This document shows, piece by piece, positions 17,509 to 26,427 of a stretch of 64,000 bases of DNA. The first letter of the stretch is position 1. Each line of letters begins with the position of its first letter. The stretch comes from Brevundimonas subvibrioides ATCC 15264 (GTDB taxonomy: Bacteria > Pseudomonadota > Alphaproteobacteria > Caulobacterales > Caulobacteraceae). Made by a program: the position numbers and the translations under genes. Where the stretch lies: positions 1,736,001 to 1,800,000 of the forward strand of contig NC_014375.1 of NCBI RefSeq assembly GCF_000144605.1, written 5' to 3'. Below the pieces are notes generated by a model. That model saw nothing but the letters and a program-made list of their open reading frames with translations, did no database searches and was not told where the DNA came from.

Positions 17509-18278
17509 GACCGTCCGGCACGGCACGCGACCGCGCGTCGTCCGGGGCGGATCGACGGGTCGAGGGCTGATCAGGTTTTCAACGGTCTCGCGCAACGGTG
17601 GAAAATCTCGATGGGATCGAGATCGTTAGTCGAACAGGCCGCTTCTTCGTCCCCCATTGTGGGGACAACGACCCAACCCCGAACGAGCGGATCGTGTTAG
17701 CTGCGCTACCTGAGCAGTGGCGCTGGAGCGAGACAATCCGAACCAGGACCCTGCGAACGGAAGCCGGGTGTCCACACGCCGGGGGCCGCCCGGGAAAGAT
17801 CAGACGATTTCAGGGATCGGCACGGCGCGCCCGGCACCCCGGTTCGCGAGCCGCAGGCCGCTCCGGACCTGGCGATTCAGGCACACTGTTGCCCACGTTG
17901 ACATCGCCACGAATGGGCAAGGGTCAGCGCCATGAGGAGGCTCGCCGCAGCGCTCTCGGTTGCAGAAGGTCCTGATGCCGACACCATGATCAGCCATCAC
18001 AAATCCAGGGCTACACTATACGTCGACCCGGCCGTGCTGCGCGGTTTCGATCTAGACTTCGACTGATCTTTTGAAACATCCGATAGCTATGGAAATAGCG
18101 CGCAGAGTTCGTAGGTCTGTTCTCGTCAGCCTTGATGATTCCGCGTCCGTTCTATTGGAATAATGGCTGACGTTCTGGTAAATATTGAATGAAGGGGTAG
18201 CTGCGGCCTGAATCGCTGCTCCTTGATCCTGTCGCATTTGAGGTGTTTACTGATAACCCTGCACTGAAGGTAAATCTC
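17509..18278. other. Gene-poor 770-bp region, partly AT-rich
   Basis: No convincing gene. 17600-17950 is GC-rich with short frames. 18000-18240 is clearly more AT-rich than the surroundings. A 61-codon frame on the minus strand at 18052-18237 lacks a clear ribosome site. The stretch may hold decayed sequence and the promoter of the DUF6894-like gene. Confidence 0.4.
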
Positions 18279-18581
18279 ATGAAATATGCCGGTGCCGGGG
18301 GCAACGTCCCCTCCGAAGGGTCAGATCAGGCAATGGACCGGAACTGGTACCGCTTTGACATCGCCCATGCCGGCATCCTTCATTCCGACAGCACCGGCCT
18401 TCGCCTGGGCGAGGGGCAACCCGTTCGGGACGCCGCCTTGTCGGCGCTTCTCGAGTTTGCGCTGGATACCCCCGGGGGGCCGGATCACTACGTGGTCAGC
18501 GTAAGATCGGCCGATGGCAACATCGCCTTGACCGCGACGCTTCAGGTTTCCGCGGCCGGGCAGGGTAATACCCAACCCTGA
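18279..18581 (+). CDS. Small DUF6894-like protein
   Basis: 100 residues. The core runs YRFDIAHAGILHSDSTG, then a helix with DAALSALLEFALD, then YVVSVRSADGNIALTATLQV. This matches the layout of the small DUF6894 proteins (beta hairpin, helix, DxxG-type final hairpin) that are scattered through alphaproteobacteria. GAAGG eight bases upstream favours ATG 18279; ATG 18333 would give an 82-residue form nearer the family start. It sits just before two LuxR-type regulators on the same strand, 70 bases from the first. Function unknown; cytoplasmic. Confidence 0.65.
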   Translation: MKYAGAGGNVPSEGSDQAMDRNWYRFDIAHAGILHSDSTGLRLGEGQPVRDAALSALLEFALDTPGGPDHYVVSVRSADGNIALTATLQVSAAGQGNTQP

Positions 18582-18651
18582 GGACGAAGCTTCGTGCCCG
18601 GTTAGGTTAATTGTCAGTACCGCCACACATAAACTGACCTAGAAGCGTCGG

Positions 18652-19227
18652 ATGAACCTCGGATCGTTTGACGTCGGCCAGTATTTCGAATGCTGGTCAG
18701 AGCGGGTTGCCACGCCCAGCTTCATGCACGATGCCGACCTCAGGCTGCTGTGGATGAACGTTGCGGGTGAGCGCCTTCTGGCGGGCGGCAAGGTGCTGAC
18801 GCGACAGGGAAACGCGATGGCGTGGGTGGGATCGGACGAGAACCGCGGCTATTCCCGCTTCATCGCCGGGGTGGAGGTCGCGGGGACGTGGGCCTATCGG
18901 CCGAGATCGACCCACGCGCGGGTCGTGCGCGTGAACAGGCTGGAACCAGAGAACCTCCCGGTGGCCTTTGCGATCGTCATCTTTGAGGTGGAGCGGGCCG
19001 ACGACGGCAACTGCTGGGCCGACCTGGGCGCCACGTTCGGCCTCACTCCGGCCGAAGCGGAGGTGACGCGCCGCGTGGTCGAGGGGTTCGGCGTGGTGCG
19101 GGTGGCGATCGCGCTCGGCATCTCGCCGGAAACCGTCCGGACCCACCTGAAACGGGTGTACTCCAAGCTTGGCGTCAAATCCCGGGACGAGATGTTCGCG
19201 ATGGTGGCACCGTATCGCGCCCAGTAG
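18652..19227 (+). CDS. PAS-like/LuxR-type transcriptional regulator (first of a tandem pair)
   Basis: 191 residues. The N-terminal ~115 residues look PAS-like (FMHDADLRLLWMNVAGERLL). The last ~60 form a LuxR/GerE helix-turn-helix: FGLTPAEAEVTRRVVEGF, then VAIALGISPETVRTHLKRVY and SKLGVKSRDE. No receiver aspartate or acyl-homoserine-lactone pocket is evident. The paralogue downstream shares the same plan. Likely a DNA-binding regulator responding to a small cytoplasmic ligand or redox cue; target genes unknown. Confidence 0.82.
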   Translation: MNLGSFDVGQYFECWSERVATPSFMHDADLRLLWMNVAGERLLAGGKVLTRQGNAMAWVGSDENRGYSRFIAGVEVAGTWAYRPRSTHARVVRVNRLEPENLPVAFAIVIFEVERADDGNCWADLGATFGLTPAEAEVTRRVVEGFGVVRVAIALGISPETVRTHLKRVYSKLGVKSRDEMFAMVAPYRAQ

Positions 19228-19396
19228 GGCAGGGCGGATCCGGGGCTGGTCGAACACCGACGCAGAGATTGAAAGCCAATTCGTCACGTACCACTTTTAG
19301 GGGATGCGCACGGAACGCGGGACTGCGTTACTCCTGCCCAAGTTGAGGTATGAGTACAGGTGCGGATTGATACAGTACGAGCCGAAAGGCAGCCGC

Positions 19397-19990
19397 GTGT
19401 TGCCGCCGTCGGAGAGCCCGGCTTTCCAGGAGGCGGCAGATGTGGACCTGCCAGCCGCCTACCTCGATGATCTCGACGAAGCGCTGTTTCTCTGTGAGGT
19501 CGACCGCCTTTCGGTGCTCTGGCTGAACATACGCGCGCGCGAGCTCACGGAGGGCGGGGGCCGGCTGGCCATGACGGGCAATCGTCTGGTGGGCGCCACC
19601 CCGGCACACACCACCCGGCTTCTGGCAATGGCGAAAGGGACGGGCGGGGCGATCATTCTCACGGCCGAATCGCGCCTCGAGACCCTGATCGTGCGGATCA
19701 AGCCCCTGTCCGGCACCTCCGGTCCCAGAATGGTCGCTGTCACGGCCTTCAATCTGGCGCACACGGCCAGCTTCATCCTGCCGGATCTTCGGGAGACCTT
19801 CGACCTGACGCCCGCCGAACAGCGGGTTCTGGTCGGCCTGACCGCCGGGCATACGGCGATCGTGCTCGCGTCCATGCTGAATGTGACGCTCGAGACGGCC
19901 CGGACCCATATCCGCAGGATCTATGCGAAAATGGGCGTCAGCAGCCGCGAGGAGCTGATCTTCCTGGCCGGTCAGTACAGGGTGCCCTGA
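19397..19990 (+). CDS. PAS-like/LuxR-type transcriptional regulator (second of the pair)
   Basis: Same architecture as its neighbour: a short PAS-like domain (FLCEVDRLSVLWLNIRARELTE is the equivalent of the first protein's motif region), then FDLTPAEQRVLVGLTAG and the recognition helix LETARTHIRRIYAKMGV. I chose GTG 19397 (197 residues) because AAAGG lies seven bases upstream and the length then matches the 191-residue paralogue. An ATG at 19304 would add 31 residues with no good ribosome site. The tandem arose by duplication, now well diverged in the sensor half. Confidence 0.78.
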   Translation: MLPPSESPAFQEAADVDLPAAYLDDLDEALFLCEVDRLSVLWLNIRARELTEGGGRLAMTGNRLVGATPAHTTRLLAMAKGTGGAIILTAESRLETLIVRIKPLSGTSGPRMVAVTAFNLAHTASFILPDLRETFDLTPAEQRVLVGLTAGHTAIVLASMLNVTLETARTHIRRIYAKMGVSSREELIFLAGQYRVP

Positions 19991-20158
19991 GCCTCAGGCT
20001 CGTTGGCTTAAGGGGCGCGGGCAGGCGTGGGCCGCCGGCACGCCCGGTCAATGATCCGGCCTGCTTCCAATCCTGTCCCGAGCGGGCGGATCCCGATCGG
20101 GCGAACGACCTCGCAGCAAGCGCGACGTGCCGCGGCTTGGGATGCCCGGGCCGGGGGG

Positions 20159-23100
20159 CTAGAACTTGAAGCTGGCCCGCAGGAGCAGGCTGTAGCGGAT
20201 GTAGTCTTCGATCTTCTCGGCGTCGGCTGTGATCGACAGCTTGCCCAGGTCGTTGCCCACGCTGAGGCTGAAGCCCGCGATGGGGCCGCCACCTTCGATC
20301 GAGTCGGGCGTAAGCTTGAACGCCGAACCGCTCGAGACGAAGCGGGCCATGGTCTCGCCGGGATCGACCGAGATGTTCTGGCGCCAGCCCAGGCGAAGCT
20401 CCGGACGGATCCAGCCATCCTGGCCAAAGCCGTAGCCGATGTTCACCGCGGCCACGGTCGAGAACATGTGGCCGTCACGGCTTTCGATATCGAGGTTGAA
20501 GCTGTCGTTCGGACCCTCTTCGAGGTGTCCGTCCTCGCTGAGGCTGAAATACTCGGCGTAGACTTCAGGCCGCACGCTCAGCCGGCCGAACTTGCGCTCG
20601 TACGAGGCCCCGCCGGCGAGTGCCAGGGTGAAGCCGTTCCAGCTGGAGGTGTTCTGGATATTGACCGTGCTGGTCACGATCTGGCGCGTCGAATCGAAGG
20701 TGGCATAGCCGCCCGCCGCCCGCGCCCACGTCGTCCAGGCCTGACCCTGGGCCCGCCAGTACAGGCCGAGTTCGACCAGGTTCGCCGTCAGGACCTCTTC
20801 GGCCTCGGCCTCCGGGTCCTGAATGTCGGACGAGGTGAAGGCCAGCGATACGCCCAGGGCGCCGAGCGACGAGCCGCGCTCGATCCCGCCCGCCACGCCG
20901 AAGCCTTCGGACCGGAACCCGTAGGTGTCCGTCTTGTCCTTGTCGGCGTAGAAGTTGATTTCCTGCAGCCAGGCGCTGGTTTCACCTGGCGCGACCGTGG
21001 CGTTGCGCCCGGTCAGGGCGCGGGTGACGGCATCGACACCGGACGCCAGCGACAGCAGCGGCCCGCCCGAATGGTCCGGCAGGACCTGTTCGTACAGCTC
21101 GATGAAGCCTTCGCGCGTGCCCTGGGCGACGAAGGCGTCCAGCAGGGCACCCCCGCCCGTCAGGCCGGCATAGAAGGCATCGAAGGCCTGGGCTTCGGAT
21201 GAAATCAGGCCCGCTTCGGCGGCGGTCCGACGACGGGCATCGATATAGACGTCGCCGGCGGCGACGTCCGTCCCGGCCGACACCACGAACAGATAGGGCG
21301 AGTTGGCCTGGACCGCCGTCTGGTCGATCGTCCCGGCCACCAGGGTGTTGGCGTCGATGATCGTGTAGCGCTGGGCGGACGTGATCAGCGAGTTGAACCG
21401 GATGCCGAGGCCTGCGCCGTCAGCCAGGGTCGCCGTGCCGTTGACCCTGAAGCCGGAGTTGGTGCCGGCGGTCGGATCGAGCGTGACGATCAGATCGCCC
21501 GTTGCGCCGATATTCAGGCTGGTGACGTTGGTGCTGGTGACCTGACGGGCGTCCAGCGTGCCGTTGGCGATGTTGACCGCCAGCAGGCCATCGGCGTCCG
21601 ACACCGCGCCCTGCACGCGGGCGCCACCCGTGATGGACAGCTGGTCGGCCCCGGCCCCGAAGGACACGTCGCCGACCACGGTGCCGTTTTCCACCGCCAG
21701 GACGTCGGCGCCCGACCCGAAGCGGATGTTGCCGATCGTCAGGGGTTCTCTGGAGTTCGTCACGCCATCGCCGTCCGAGTCGGGATCGGCGGCCGAGGGC
21801 GTGCCTGTGACGCCGAACTGACGATAGGTCACGCCCGTGGTGTTGGCGGAGACGTCGATCGCCGTCGTGATGCCCGTGGTCTGCCCGGTCGTGTCGCTGG
21901 CCGAGAGAAGGGCCTGAATGCTGCCGGAGTTGGTGATGGACGTCAGCGTTCCGGAGGCGTCACGGACGGCGGTCGTCGATGCCAGTCCGCCGCTCGCGGA
22001 GGCGAGCAGCGAGCCGCTGTTGGTGAGCGCCGGCAGACTGGCGCCGGCCGCGATATCGACGGCCACGACGGTCTGCGCGGCCTTGGTCGCCAGCGACCCG
22101 GCGGTCAGGGAGTTGGTGTTTTCGAACAGGGGCGTGGAGACGCCGCTGTTGATGCGGAAGCCGGTGGCGCCCGCTTCGGTCCCGACCGCGACGACCGGGC
22201 CATCGTTGCGGATGCCACCGGCGATCGTGACCGCCTGGCCTGCGCCGATCTCGACCGCTGTGGCGGCGATGCCGTCATAGACGCCATTGGCATTGATCGA
22301 CCCGCGATTGATCAGGCCGAATGCATTCGTGCCTGTTCCGGCGACGCCCAGGGTGATCGCCCGCGTGGCCGAACCGACCGTCAGCGCCGGCGCACTGCCA
22401 AAGGCGTTGAGTTCGGAGTTGCCTTCGTTGGCGTCGGGGATGCCGTCGGCGTCCTCGTCCAGGTTGGCCGTGTCAGCGTCGGCCGGACGCGTGTCCAGGA
22501 CCACGCCGCCGGCCACATTGCCGGCCACGACGATCGTCGACCCGCTCTGCAGCAGATCGTCCGCTTCCAGTCTTTCGATCTGGGCGGCCGTCGGCCGCGA
22601 GGAATAGCGATACCCGGTCGTCGAGATCTGTCCCTGCAGCGTCAGCCGTCCGCTCACGTCGCCCTGGACGTTGACGGCGTTGGCCCCCAGGCCCTGCGCC
22701 GTGACGGTGCCGCCGATATTGACCGCGCCCGTGACGTTGCCGTTGATCCCGACCGTCGCCGCATTCGTGCCGACCGCGCGCATGTTGCCGAAGCTGGTCA
22801 CATTGCCGGTCAGGTTCCGCTCGACCGAGATCGCGCGGGCATTGGCCCCCTCGACCAGGATGTTGCCCGTGCTTTCGATCAGCACATTGCCGGTCAGCGC
22901 CGTCGTACCCGTCAGGCGAACGCCGTAGCGGTTGGCTCCATTGGCCAGCGGGCCATCCAGATCCCCGTCGCTGTCGGTGTCGGGATAGGGGTCGATATCG
23001 TCGGTGACCGAGATCGTGCCGCCCACGGTCACATTGGCGGTATCGGCACCGGGGCCGACCAGAATCGCCGTCGTGCCGTCGGCGCTGCCGGGCAGGGTGA

Positions 23101-23335
23101 TGTTCGAACCGCTGTCCTGGTCGAAATTATTGTTCGAATCGACCGTCACGGCCACGCCGTTGACGACGGTGATCAGGCCACCGCTGGCGATCCGGATGTC
23201 ATCGCGCGCCGTGCCGGTCGCGTTGGACGTCTGGATCGGTGTCGTGCGCGTCGTCGAAATGACAACCTCGGCACGCACCGCGGTAACCGCCATCAGAGGG
23301 GCAAGCGCCACCGCGGTCGCAAGCAGTCTACGCAT
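20159..23335 (-). CDS. Autotransporter (type V) with calcium-binding DxDxDG repeats
   Basis: 1058 residues: signal peptide (RRLLATAVALAPLMAVTAVRA), a long passenger of beta-helix type rich in Asn/Gly/Thr/Val, and a C-terminal autotransporter barrel (~residues 770-1058) ending LLRASFKF. Three acidic stretches are thrombospondin type-3-like calcium sites: near residue 118 (DTDSDGDLDG), 293 (DEDADGIPDANEG) and 517 (DPDSDGDGVTNS). ATG 23335 is preferred; a TTG six bases upstream is also possible. A promoter-like pair lies at 23381-23409. Function of the passenger (adhesion or surface layer) is not predictable. Confidence 0.88.
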   Translation of the reverse strand: MRRLLATAVALAPLMAVTAVRAEVVISTTRTTPIQTSNATGTARDDIRIASGGLITVVNGVAVTVDSNNNFDQDSGSNITLPGSADGTTAILVGPGADTANVTVGGTISVTDDIDPYPDTDSDGDLDGPLANGANRYGVRLTGTTALTGNVLIESTGNILVEGANARAISVERNLTGNVTSFGNMRAVGTNAATVGINGNVTGAVNIGGTVTAQGLGANAVNVQGDVSGRLTLQGQISTTGYRYSSRPTAAQIERLEADDLLQSGSTIVVAGNVAGGVVLDTRPADADTANLDEDADGIPDANEGNSELNAFGSAPALTVGSATRAITLGVAGTGTNAFGLINRGSINANGVYDGIAATAVEIGAGQAVTIAGGIRNDGPVVAVGTEAGATGFRINSGVSTPLFENTNSLTAGSLATKAAQTVVAVDIAAGASLPALTNSGSLLASASGGLASTTAVRDASGTLTSITNSGSIQALLSASDTTGQTTGITTAIDVSANTTGVTYRQFGVTGTPSAADPDSDGDGVTNSREPLTIGNIRFGSGADVLAVENGTVVGDVSFGAGADQLSITGGARVQGAVSDADGLLAVNIANGTLDARQVTSTNVTSLNIGATGDLIVTLDPTAGTNSGFRVNGTATLADGAGLGIRFNSLITSAQRYTIIDANTLVAGTIDQTAVQANSPYLFVVSAGTDVAAGDVYIDARRRTAAEAGLISSEAQAFDAFYAGLTGGGALLDAFVAQGTREGFIELYEQVLPDHSGGPLLSLASGVDAVTRALTGRNATVAPGETSAWLQEINFYADKDKTDTYGFRSEGFGVAGGIERGSSLGALGVSLAFTSSDIQDPEAEAEEVLTANLVELGLYWRAQGQAWTTWARAAGGYATFDSTRQIVTSTVNIQNTSSWNGFTLALAGGASYERKFGRLSVRPEVYAEYFSLSEDGHLEEGPNDSFNLDIESRDGHMFSTVAAVNIGYGFGQDGWIRPELRLGWRQNISVDPGETMARFVSSGSAFKLTPDSIEGGGPIAGFSLSVGNDLGKLSITADAEKIEDYIRYSLLLRASFKF

Positions 23336-23380
23336 TCGCAAAGTTCACCCCAGAAGGACACGCCGGCAGGCGCGGGGCCT

Positions 23381-23409
23381 TCTAACAGGAGGGCCGCCAC
23401 CTGTCTCAA
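23381..23409 (-). promoter_or_regulatory. Probable promoter of the autotransporter gene
   Basis: On the minus strand TTGAGA (23409-23404), 17-base spacer, GTTAGA (23386-23381), about 45 bases before the ATG. A sequence match only. Confidence 0.35.
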
Positions 23410-23642
23410 GTTTCGCGAATTTGAGGCGATTGCAAGGCTAAACCACCCCTGCGCCCGATGTAGCGCGGGTTTCCGGCCGGGTGGTGCTGCGGCGATCCAA
23501 TGGCTCCGCGGGAGGGGTGGCGATGGCTCTTGAGCTTGACCGTCGCCGGGCGTAGGGGCGGATCATGGCCACGCGCAAATCGTCCGCACGCATCCAAAAG
23601 TCAGGAACGCGCGTTGCTGGCCGATCAACGGGAAACCAACCC

Positions 23643-24893
23643 ATGAGTCTGACCGATCTGGACGTGCAGGAGGGCGAGCTTCGGCTCATTCCGGGCCTGG
23701 ACGAGGAAGTCGCGGAGACCCTCAGGGTTCTGAAGGCGTCGACCGCCGATCCCAGGCCCCGCATGGTCGACACCACCATGCTGTATGCGCCGCGCTCCGG
23801 CGGGGTGAAGCGCTACCTGCTGTCCAAGAAGGCCTGGATCGAAGCCAACCGGCCCGGCATCGCCCATTCGCTGGTCGTGCCCGGTGCGCGTCACGAGGCG
23901 GGACCGGACGGCATCATCAAGCTGCACGCGACCAAGCTGCCCTTCGGTGACGGCTATCGCTGGCCCAGTTCGGTGAAGCGGTGGGGAGCCTGGGTGGCTT
24001 CCATGAAGCCGTCGCTGATCGAGGCGGGCGACCCCTATACCCCGGGGCAGGGCGCGCTCGAGGCCGGCCAGCGGGCCGGTTGTCCGGTCGTGGGGTTCTG
24101 CCATTCGGACCCGGCAGGCCTGGCCGCGCTGCATTTCGGCGAGTGGGCCAAGAAACCGGTCGAGAAACGCTGGGCCCGTCTGTTCGGCCAGTTCGACCGG
24201 GTGATCTCGCCCAGCCGCTTCATCGCGCGACGGCTCGAGGAGGCCGGGGTGCGTGACATCGTCATTCGGCCACTCGGGGTCGAGATCGATACCTTCCGGC
24301 CCGACCGGCGCGACCGCGACTGGCTGCTGAAGCGTCTGGGCCTGCCCAGGGACGCGCGTCTGCTCTGTTTTGCCGGCCGCCCGGCCCGCGAGAAGAACAT
24401 CGATGTCCTGATCGAGGCGGTCCAGAAGCTGGGAGCCCCCTATCATCTCGTGCTGGTGGGGGCGGGGGCCGGGATGCCGGCCGAGGACCGCGTCATCGCC
24501 CTGCCTTACGAACGCGATCCCCGCGCCGTGGCCCGCATCATCGCGTCGTGCGACGCGTTCGTGCACGCCAACGACAAGGAGCCGTTCGGCCTGATCGTGC
24601 TGGAGGCCATGGCCTGCGGGCGTCCGGTCGTGGGCGTCAATGCCGGCGGGGTGGCCGAAACGGTGACGGATCAGGTCGGCCAGCTGGCCCGCAGCGCCGA
24701 CCCCGACGACTATGCCCAGGCCGTCACGGCCCTGTTCGAACGCGACATCGAGGCCATCGGCGCGGCCGCGCGGGTCCACACCGTCGAGAAGTTCGCCTGG
24801 AACCGCGTGTTCGAGGACCTGTGCATGACCTATGGCGAGGTCAGCGGGAAACCCGAGTTCGTGACGCCTGCCGAGACGCTGCCGGTCCACTAG
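23643..24893 (+). CDS. GT4-type glycosyltransferase
   Basis: 416 residues with two Rossmann-like halves. Near the N-terminus APRSGGVKRYLLSKKAW is the acceptor-side glycine loop. In the C-terminal half RLLCFAGRPAREKNIDVLIEA and KEPFGLIVLEAMACGRPVVG (the E-x7-E region) are the nucleotide-sugar binding signatures of GT4. Start is uncertain: ATG 23643 is used, 23565 and 23764 are alternatives. It stands alone, convergent with the PopA-like gene. It likely adds a sugar to a lipid or polysaccharide at the inner membrane; acceptor unknown. Confidence 0.85.
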   Translation: MSLTDLDVQEGELRLIPGLDEEVAETLRVLKASTADPRPRMVDTTMLYAPRSGGVKRYLLSKKAWIEANRPGIAHSLVVPGARHEAGPDGIIKLHATKLPFGDGYRWPSSVKRWGAWVASMKPSLIEAGDPYTPGQGALEAGQRAGCPVVGFCHSDPAGLAALHFGEWAKKPVEKRWARLFGQFDRVISPSRFIARRLEEAGVRDIVIRPLGVEIDTFRPDRRDRDWLLKRLGLPRDARLLCFAGRPAREKNIDVLIEAVQKLGAPYHLVLVGAGAGMPAEDRVIALPYERDPRAVARIIASCDAFVHANDKEPFGLIVLEAMACGRPVVGVNAGGVAETVTDQVGQLARSADPDDYAQAVTALFERDIEAIGAAARVHTVEKFAWNRVFEDLCMTYGEVSGKPEFVTPAETLPVH

Positions 24894-24914
24894 CCCGGAC
24901 AGGGCGCGCGCCCG

Positions 24915-26234
24915 TCAGACCAGCGCAGATCGCGTGGCATTGAGGTCGGCCGAGGCGCGTTCGAGCACGGCGGCCGCACTCTCGCCCGGCATCAGCTCGG
25001 CGGCCCCGATATGGAAATCGGCCACGAAGGGCGACCGGTCAGGGCCGGCGTCGAACGCCGTGCAGCCGATCACCGCCGCGATCCGCTCGGCGGCCAGTCG
25101 CGCCGCCGCGGCCGGAGTGGCGGGCAGGGCGAGGGCGAAGACCTCCGGTGCCAGACGCGCGGCCGTGTCCTCGACGCGCACCAGCCGGGACACCATGGCC
25201 CCGATCTGGGGCATGGCCCGGTCCAGCCAGCCCCCGGCGCGGGCGCGGGTGATCGCGTCGTTGTCGCCGAGCCGCAGCACGCACACCGACAGCGGTCGCC
25301 GGCGGGCCGTGGCCGCCTCCGCCACGCGGCCCAGATGGCTGGCGAACAGGGTGCGGGTGAACAGGCCGGTGGACGGGTCCATGATCCCGGCACCCCGCGC
25401 CCCTTCCAGGGCCTTGCGGATGGCCAGGTGGCGGCGGTGCGTGCGGGCCAGGGACAGGACCCGCGCGGCGGTGTCCGGCTCGGGCGTGTCGGCGGCCGCC
25501 ACGTCGGAAAAGCCCCGGTGGAACAGCTCGCTCAGATTGATCTCGCCCTCGCTGCGCAGATAGAGCGCCAGCGGGATGTGATAGAGCCGGGTGTTGCGCT
25601 TCATCCCCGAGGCGATCGACAGGGCAGGGGCGTGGTCCGGTGCGCCCCACAGCACCGCCGCGTCGAAGGCGGTCTCATGCAGGTAGTCGAAGGCCGTATA
25701 GGGCGTCGGGGCCGCGATCACTTCCGCCCCTGCAGCCGTCAGGGTGTTGGACAGGGCCAGGAACCGGTGGTCGGGGGCCCCCGCGATCAGGATTTTCAGC
25801 GGAGCTGGGTCGGGCGCGCCGGGGTCCAGGGTCGCGCCGTGCAGGGCGAACGTCGCCTGGCGCAGGCGGAACTCTTCCTCGGCGATGGCGGCGCGCACCA
25901 GCTGCTCGATGCGAAGCGCTGCCTGGGCGGGATGGGGTGCCTGCAGGGCCACCATGTCGAAGTCCCCGCCTTCCTCGAGCCCGGTGCCGATTCCAACGAT
26001 GGGTAGCCGGCGGGCACCGGCCGCGCGGCGCAGGGCCTGGGGCAGGGCGGCGATCTCGGGATGGTCGCCATCCAGAATGGCGACCTCGAGCGTGAAGTCG
26101 GTCAGGGCGGCCACGGCACCGGCCCCGCTGCGCGCCGTCATGGTTCGCCAGCCCAGCGAATCCAGTCCCCGGCACAGCAACCCGATCCGTTCATCGGTCG
26201 CGGCGACGACCAGCACGCGCGGCTCCTGACCCAA
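24915..26234 (-). CDS. popA: PopA-like two-receiver protein with degenerate GGDEF (c-di-GMP effector)
   Basis: 439 residues: receiver 1 (~5-115, VAILDGD keeps an Asp), receiver 2 (~150-270, Asp position replaced in VLWGAP), then a GGDEF-fold domain. The GGDEF signature is degraded to LAPEV, so no cyclase activity is expected, but the allosteric I-site RxxD survives as R353VED356. This is the pattern of Caulobacter PopA, which binds c-di-GMP and helps ClpXP degrade CtrA. The TTG start at 26234 is chosen because GGGGGAG lies eight bases upstream and the receiver begins at once; ATG 26297 is unsupported. Identity as PopA is inferred from architecture. Confidence 0.68.
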   Translation of the reverse strand: MGQEPRVLVVAATDERIGLLCRGLDSLGWRTMTARSGAGAVAALTDFTLEVAILDGDHPEIAALPQALRRAAGARRLPIVGIGTGLEEGGDFDMVALQAPHPAQAALRIEQLVRAAIAEEEFRLRQATFALHGATLDPGAPDPAPLKILIAGAPDHRFLALSNTLTAAGAEVIAAPTPYTAFDYLHETAFDAAVLWGAPDHAPALSIASGMKRNTRLYHIPLALYLRSEGEINLSELFHRGFSDVAAADTPEPDTAARVLSLARTHRRHLAIRKALEGARGAGIMDPSTGLFTRTLFASHLGRVAEAATARRRPLSVCVLRLGDNDAITRARAGGWLDRAMPQIGAMVSRLVRVEDTAARLAPEVFALALPATPAAAARLAAERIAAVIGCTAFDAGPDRSPFVADFHIGAAELMPGESAAAVLERASADLNATRSALV

Positions 26235-26427
26235 GGCGACGTCTCCCCCATCCGTGCGCCCTGCGCCCACGGGCCTTTTCGATGGCGCGCGGACCATACC
26301 GATGCGGTCCGGGTCGGCGCAACGCCGGTGACACCCGTACGGAGCGAAAAACACGGGACGGTGGACGCTTCCCACGGGGTTGTTTTACGATAGGGTCACA
26401 AACCTGAAGGCTGCGGCGGGAACCGGC

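Noticed and set aside
17650..17720. tRNA-like stretch (GGTAGCGCAGCTAA on the minus strand)
   Set aside because: The D-arm-like start is not followed by an anticodon stem or a GTTCGA T-loop, and the acceptor ends do not pair.
18052..18237. 61-codon minus-strand frame in the AT-rich region
   Set aside because: No ribosome site, no recognisable content; could be chance in a gene-poor stretch.
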